This document shows, piece after piece, positions 5,954 to 9,289 of a stretch of 9,289 bases of DNA. Origin of the DNA: an uncultured Collinsella sp. Lineage in GTDB: Bacteria; Actinomycetota; Coriobacteriia; Coriobacteriales; Coriobacteriaceae. The notes beneath the pieces were generated by a model. The model saw nothing but the letters and a program-made list of their open reading frames with translations, was not told the origin of the DNA and ran no database searches. The stretch is from assembly GCA_900551605.1 (NCBI GenBank), contig URWS01000033.1:1-9289 (forward strand), read 5' to 3'. Position 1 is the stretch's first letter; each line of letters opens with the position of its first letter. A program made the position numbers and the translations under genes.

Positions 5954-7555
5954 ATGTCTGCAACCATCAAACCCTTCACCGATGAGTTCGAGGAATACGG
6001 TCGCGACGAGTCTCGCTCGTCGGGCGAGGCCTCGAGCATTTCGTTTCCAACATCGGAAGACGAGGTTCGCGCCATCTTGCGGCAGCTCCATGCCGAGTGC
6101 GTCTCGGTAACGGTTCAGGGCGCCCGGACCGGTCTTGCCGCCGGCGCCGTGCCCCATGGCGGGCATATCCTCAATACTTCCCGTATGAATCGCTACTTGG
6201 GCCTTCGCCGCGATGAACAAGGCCAATTTCTGCTGCGCGTGGAGCCGGGCGTTGTGCTCTCGGAGCTGCGCAAGCAGCTGAGCAAGAAGGTGCTGCCGAC
6301 TGCTGGTTGGGACCAGGCATCGCTTGAGGCCTACGAGGAGTTCCAAGAGGCCCCCGAGCAGTTCTTTCCCACCGATCCCACTGAGGCGTCTGCCTGTCTG
6401 GGCGGCATGGCGGCATGTAACGCCTCCGGTGCCCGCAGCTACGCCTACGGTCCCATGCGCCCACATATCACGGGACTCCACGTCGCGCTGGCTGATGGCG
6501 ATTTGCTTGAGCTTCAGCGCGGCGAGGTTTTTGCGCAGGGTCGTCGCCTTTCGCTCGTGACAACGGAAGGCCGTGCACTCGAGCTTGATCTTCCCGCCTA
6601 CACCATGCCCAAGACCAAAAATGCTTCGGGCTATTATGTTGCGGACGATATGGACGCCATCGACCTCTTTATCGGCGCCTGCGGAACGCTTGGCGTTATC
6701 ACCGAGCTCGAGATTACCCTGCAGGAGGCGCCTGCGGTCGTTTGGGGCGTGAGCTGCTTTTTCGATAGCGAAGACAAGGCCGTGTCCTTCACCGATTCCG
6801 TACGCCCCGTCCTGTCCCACGCGGCTGCCATCGAGTATTTCGATGAGGGCGCCCTGGATATCCTACGTCGCCAGCGCGAGCAGTCGACGGCGTTCGCCTC
6901 GCTGCCGGCGCTCGACAAAGAGGCCAAGGTCTGCGTCTACGTGGAGCTCGACTGCGATGATGAAGCCCAGGCGACTGAGGAACTGTATCACCTGGGGTGG
7001 GTATTGGAGCTTGCGGGCGGCAGCGACGATGCGACCTGGGTCGCGCGCACCGAGGTCGATCGCGAGTGCCAGCGATTCTTCCGCCATGCGGTGCCCGAGA
7101 GCGTCAATATGCTTATCGACGAGCGTCGTCGCACCGACCCCACCATCACCAAGCTGGGCTCGGACATGTCGGTGCCCAACGCACGCTTGGCCGATGTCAT
7201 CGCCCTCTATCGACGCACATTGGCCGAAAGCGGGCTCGAGTCTGCCGCTTGGGGACATATTGGTAACAACCACCTGCATGCGAACATCCTGCCGCGCGAT
7301 GCGCAGGATTACCGCCGCGGCGGCGAGTTGTTTGCCCAGTGGGCCTCCGAAGTTACGGCTATGGGCGGTGCCGTCTCCGCCGAGCACGGCGTCGGCAAGA
7401 TCAAGGCGGGCTTTCTTGAGACGATGTACGGCCACGAGGCCATGGTCGAATCGGCACGGCTCAAGCTCCAGCTCGATCCTGCCGGGCAGCTGGGCCGCGG
7501 CAACCTGTTTTCGGAGAAGCTCTTGGATGAACTCGTCCAGAAAGGGGGCGCGTGA
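5954..7555 (+). CDS. GlcD-type FAD-binding 2-hydroxyacid (D-lactate) dehydrogenase
   Basis: 533 aa. ATG at 5954 is preceded by AAAGGGGAG at a good distance. The N-terminal half is the FAD-binding domain (FAD_binding_4, PF01565): SFPTSEDEVRAIL at 30-42, VTVQGARTGLAAGAVP at 52-67, the PTDPTEASACLGGMAACNAS stretch, then SGARSYAYGPMR, and later FIGACGTLGVITE. The C-terminal half is FAD-oxidase_C (PF02913), with GHIGNNHLH and AN (H435, H440, H442, N444) and AEHGVGKIK (E477, H478), the metal and substrate region of this family. In the Ldh-EtfAB complex of Acetobacterium woodii the corresponding subunit is LctD, which oxidises lactate and exchanges electrons with an ETF. EtfB starts 2 bp after the stop, giving strong operon evidence. 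Lactate is the likeliest substrate, but glycolate or another 2-hydroxyacid cannot be excluded by sequence. It is somewhat longer than typical GlcD proteins. Confidence 0.92.
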   Translation: MSATIKPFTDEFEEYGRDESRSSGEASSISFPTSEDEVRAILRQLHAECVSVTVQGARTGLAAGAVPHGGHILNTSRMNRYLGLRRDEQGQFLLRVEPGVVLSELRKQLSKKVLPTAGWDQASLEAYEEFQEAPEQFFPTDPTEASACLGGMAACNASGARSYAYGPMRPHITGLHVALADGDLLELQRGEVFAQGRRLSLVTTEGRALELDLPAYTMPKTKNASGYYVADDMDAIDLFIGACGTLGVITELEITLQEAPAVVWGVSCFFDSEDKAVSFTDSVRPVLSHAAAIEYFDEGALDILRRQREQSTAFASLPALDKEAKVCVYVELDCDDEAQATEELYHLGWVLELAGGSDDATWVARTEVDRECQRFFRHAVPESVNMLIDERRRTDPTITKLGSDMSVPNARLADVIALYRRTLAESGLESAAWGHIGNNHLHANILPRDAQDYRRGGELFAQWASEVTAMGGAVSAEHGVGKIKAGFLETMYGHEAMVESARLKLQLDPAGQLGRGNLFSEKLLDELVQKGGA

Positions 7556-7557
7556 AG

Positions 7558-8373
7558 ATGAGCGATTTCCATATGGTGGTGTGCGTCAAGGCGGTGCCGG
7601 GTAGCACCGAGGTCAAAATGGACCCCAAGACCAATACCATTGTGCGCGATGGCAAGCAGGCGGTCATCAATCCCTTTGATGCGAGCGCCCTGGAGTGTGC
7701 CCTAGCGCTCAAGGACGACTTTATCGGCTTTGGCATGGATGTGCGCGTGACGGTGGTGTCGATGGGTATTCCCGCGACCGAATCGCTGCTGCGCGACTGT
7801 ATTGCCCGCGGTGCCGACGACGCGCTGCTGCTAACCGATCGCGCCTTTGCAGGTGCCGATACCCTGGCCACCACCTATGCCCTCAAGTGCGGTATCGAGG
7901 CTCTCGATGAGGACTTCGATCTTCTTATCTGCGGCAAGATGGCGGTGGACGGCGATACGGCCCAGATTGGCCCCGAGCTTGCCGGTGCCTTTGAGATTCC
8001 CTGCGTGACCGACGTGAGCTGCGTGCAGAGCGCGGGCTTTACGACGTGTGGCTCGCTGGCGCTCGTTCACGGATGCGATGCCGGCGAGGAGACGGTGTGT
8101 CTTGAGATGCCGTGCGCGATGACGACTGCCAAGGAGATTGGCCAGTTGCGTATGCCGAGTATTGCCGGTATTCGCGCGGCGGAGGAGGCGGACGTGCGCG
8201 TGGTCAGTGCCGCCGACGTGAACGCCGACCCCGCGCGTTGCGGTCTTGCCGGGTCGCCGACACAGGTCGTGCGCTCGTTTGTGCCCGACCGTGACCAAAC
8301 GTGCGAGGCCGTTGAGGGGACGGCGTCCGAGCAGGCGTCAAAGCTTGCCAAGATTATCGAGGGGATGGCGTAG
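7558..8373 (+). CDS. etfB: Electron transfer flavoprotein beta subunit (EtfB/FixA family)
   Basis: 271 aa. ATG at 7558 is favoured over the GTG at 7552 because AGGGGG (7543-7548) is then 9 bp away and because MSDFHMVVCVKAVPG fits the family start. ETF-domain signatures are clear: VCVKAVPGSTEVKMDP near the N-terminus, INPFDASALECAL, SMG, RGADDALLLTDRAFAGADTL, and CGKMAVDGDTAQIGPELAG. The two latter stretches bind the second nucleotide; in bifurcating ETFs that site holds FAD instead of AMP. The subunit forms a heterodimer with EtfA and receives electrons from NADH or delivers them to NAD+. The stop (8371-8373) directly abuts the EtfA ATG, so the genes are co-translated. Residues about 215-260 diverge from the conserved core. 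Confidence 0.94.
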   Translation: MSDFHMVVCVKAVPGSTEVKMDPKTNTIVRDGKQAVINPFDASALECALALKDDFIGFGMDVRVTVVSMGIPATESLLRDCIARGADDALLLTDRAFAGADTLATTYALKCGIEALDEDFDLLICGKMAVDGDTAQIGPELAGAFEIPCVTDVSCVQSAGFTTCGSLALVHGCDAGEETVCLEMPCAMTTAKEIGQLRMPSIAGIRAAEEADVRVVSAADVNADPARCGLAGSPTQVVRSFVPDRDQTCEAVEGTASEQASKLAKIIEGMA

Positions 8374-9289
8374 ATGAGCGGACTGATTATCGATAGCGAA
8401 GCCTGTATCGGCTGCGGTCGCTGCGTTCGCGCCTGCGCCTCGGGCGGCATTGTGGTGGAGGGCGAGCGACCCAACCGATGCGCCCACGTAACCGACGGCT
8501 GCATCCTATGCGGTGGGTGCGTCGACGCCTGCCCTGTCAACGCTATCTCGATCGAGCGTGATGAGGCCGCTGGTGCGGTGGACCTTGATGCGTATCGAGA
8601 CATTTGGGTATTCGCGCAGACCGACGAGCACGATACAGTGACTCCCGTTGCCTATGAGCTTATGGGCAAGGGCCGCGAGCTTGCCGATGCGCGCGGTTGC
8701 CGTCTGGTGGCACTGGTCGGTATGGGCCACGAGGGTTCTCTCGGCGACCTGGAGCATCTGGTTTGCGTGGGCGCCGACGAAGTCCTGGCCTGTCGCGACG
8801 AGCGCCTGCGCCAAAACGATGCGGAAGTCTACGCCCGCTTGATCTGCGATTTGGTAGCCGAACGCAAACCCGAGGCCATCCTATACGGTGCGACCGCTTT
8901 TGGCCGCGAACTGGCACCCGGCGTTGCCGTGCGCTTGCAGACGGGCCTTACGGCTGACTGCACCGTACTTTCGATGGATACGGAGACGGGACTGCTGCAA
9001 CAGACGCGTCCGGCGTTTGGCGGCAACCTGATGGCCACCATCGTCTGCCCCAATCATCGTCCCCAGATGGCAACGGTTCGTCCCGGCATCTTTAAGGCGC
9101 CCGACTTCGACTACGGCCGTTCCGGCGCGATCACCCAGGTGATGCTTGCGGAAGACGTTAAGGCCCGTGTCGAGATCTCGATTCCCGCCGAGGAGTGGGG
9201 GCAGCAGGCTTCGATTGCCGATGCCGAGCGCCTTGTCGTGGTGGGTCGCGGCATTGGTTCCAAGAAAAACCTGCCGCTGATGCGAAGGC
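8374..9289 (+). CDS. etfA: EtfA with N-terminal 2x[4Fe-4S] ferredoxin domain, truncated at window end
   Basis: 305 codons are visible and the frame runs off the window without a stop. ATG at 8374 follows the EtfB TAG with no gap; GAGGGG lies upstream inside EtfB. Residues 1-60 are a ferredoxin domain with two CxxCxxCxxxC motifs, C11/C14/C17/C21 (CIGCGRCVRAC) and C43/C46/C49/C53 (CILCGGCVDACP). The first lacks the usual proline after its fourth cysteine. Residues about 70-255 are the EtfA N-terminal domain (PEAILYGATAFGRELAPGVA, TGLTADCT, TRPAFGGNLMATIVCPNHRP, MATVRPGIF). The FAD-binding C-terminal domain begins at about 285 (ERLVVVGRGIGSKKNLPL) and is cut. EtfA fused to ferredoxin is the hallmark of LctC in the lactate dehydrogenase/ETF complex, where the domain connects the bifurcating flavin to ferredoxin. 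About 90-110 residues are expected beyond the window. Confidence 0.93.
   Translation, partial: MSGLIIDSEACIGCGRCVRACASGGIVVEGERPNRCAHVTDGCILCGGCVDACPVNAISIERDEAAGAVDLDAYRDIWVFAQTDEHDTVTPVAYELMGKGRELADARGCRLVALVGMGHEGSLGDLEHLVCVGADEVLACRDERLRQNDAEVYARLICDLVAERKPEAILYGATAFGRELAPGVAVRLQTGLTADCTVLSMDTETGLLQQTRPAFGGNLMATIVCPNHRPQMATVRPGIFKAPDFDYGRSGAITQVMLAEDVKARVEISIPAEEWGQQASIADAERLVVVGRGIGSKKNLPLMRR

Noticed and set aside
5749..6075. Minus-strand frame of 108 aa across the divergent intergenic region
   Set aside because: It overlaps the start of the FAD dehydrogenase in antisense, has no recognisable domain or good binding site, and occupies the region that must contain promoters.
5933..6820. 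295-aa minus-strand frame opposite the FAD dehydrogenase
   Set aside because: Antisense shadow of a well-supported conserved gene in GC-rich DNA; no domain signature.

Overview
The window looks like the end of an assembled contig from a GC-rich Gram-positive bacterium. A gut Coriobacteriia member such as Collinsella is my best guess. The grounds are the high GC content, the LAxTG-type sortase signal, GTG and TTG starts next to strong purine-rich ribosome binding sites, and an electron-bifurcating ETF operon. The genus is inferred and was not tested by any search. The first 38 bases are not genomic: they are an Illumina Nextera (Tn5) adapter left at the contig end.

Layout: (a) 1-38, adapter; (b) 39-1496, minus strand, a TerB_N-domain protein whose 3' end is lost at the adapter junction; (c) 1585-2301, minus strand, a DUF554 multi-pass membrane protein; (d) 2420-5608, minus strand, a five-gene cluster read in the order 98-aa nuclease-fold-like protein, 169-aa membrane-anchored protein, 199-aa secreted protein, about 96-aa LAQTG sortase substrate, 470-aa secreted cysteine-rich protein; (e) 5609-5953, a divergent intergenic region with a tandem repeat and an inverted repeat; (f) 5954-9289, plus strand, a GlcD-type FAD dehydrogenase, EtfB, and an EtfA carrying an N-terminal ferredoxin domain, which runs off the window end.

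Region (f) has the gene content of the lactate dehydrogenase/electron-transfer flavoprotein complex described in Acetobacterium woodii (LctBCD, Ldh-EtfAB). It probably oxidises a 2-hydroxyacid, most likely lactate, and passes electrons to NAD+ by using reduced ferredoxin (confurcation).

Region (d) is the least explained and most interesting part. Its architecture resembles the Csc/WxL cell-surface clusters of Firmicutes: one bitopic membrane protein, two exported beta-rich proteins and one tiny sortase-anchored protein. It lacks canonical WxL or DUF916 proteins that I can recognise, and it starts with a small nuclease-like gene translationally coupled to the membrane protein. I propose it as a candidate cell-wall surface complex; its function is unknown.
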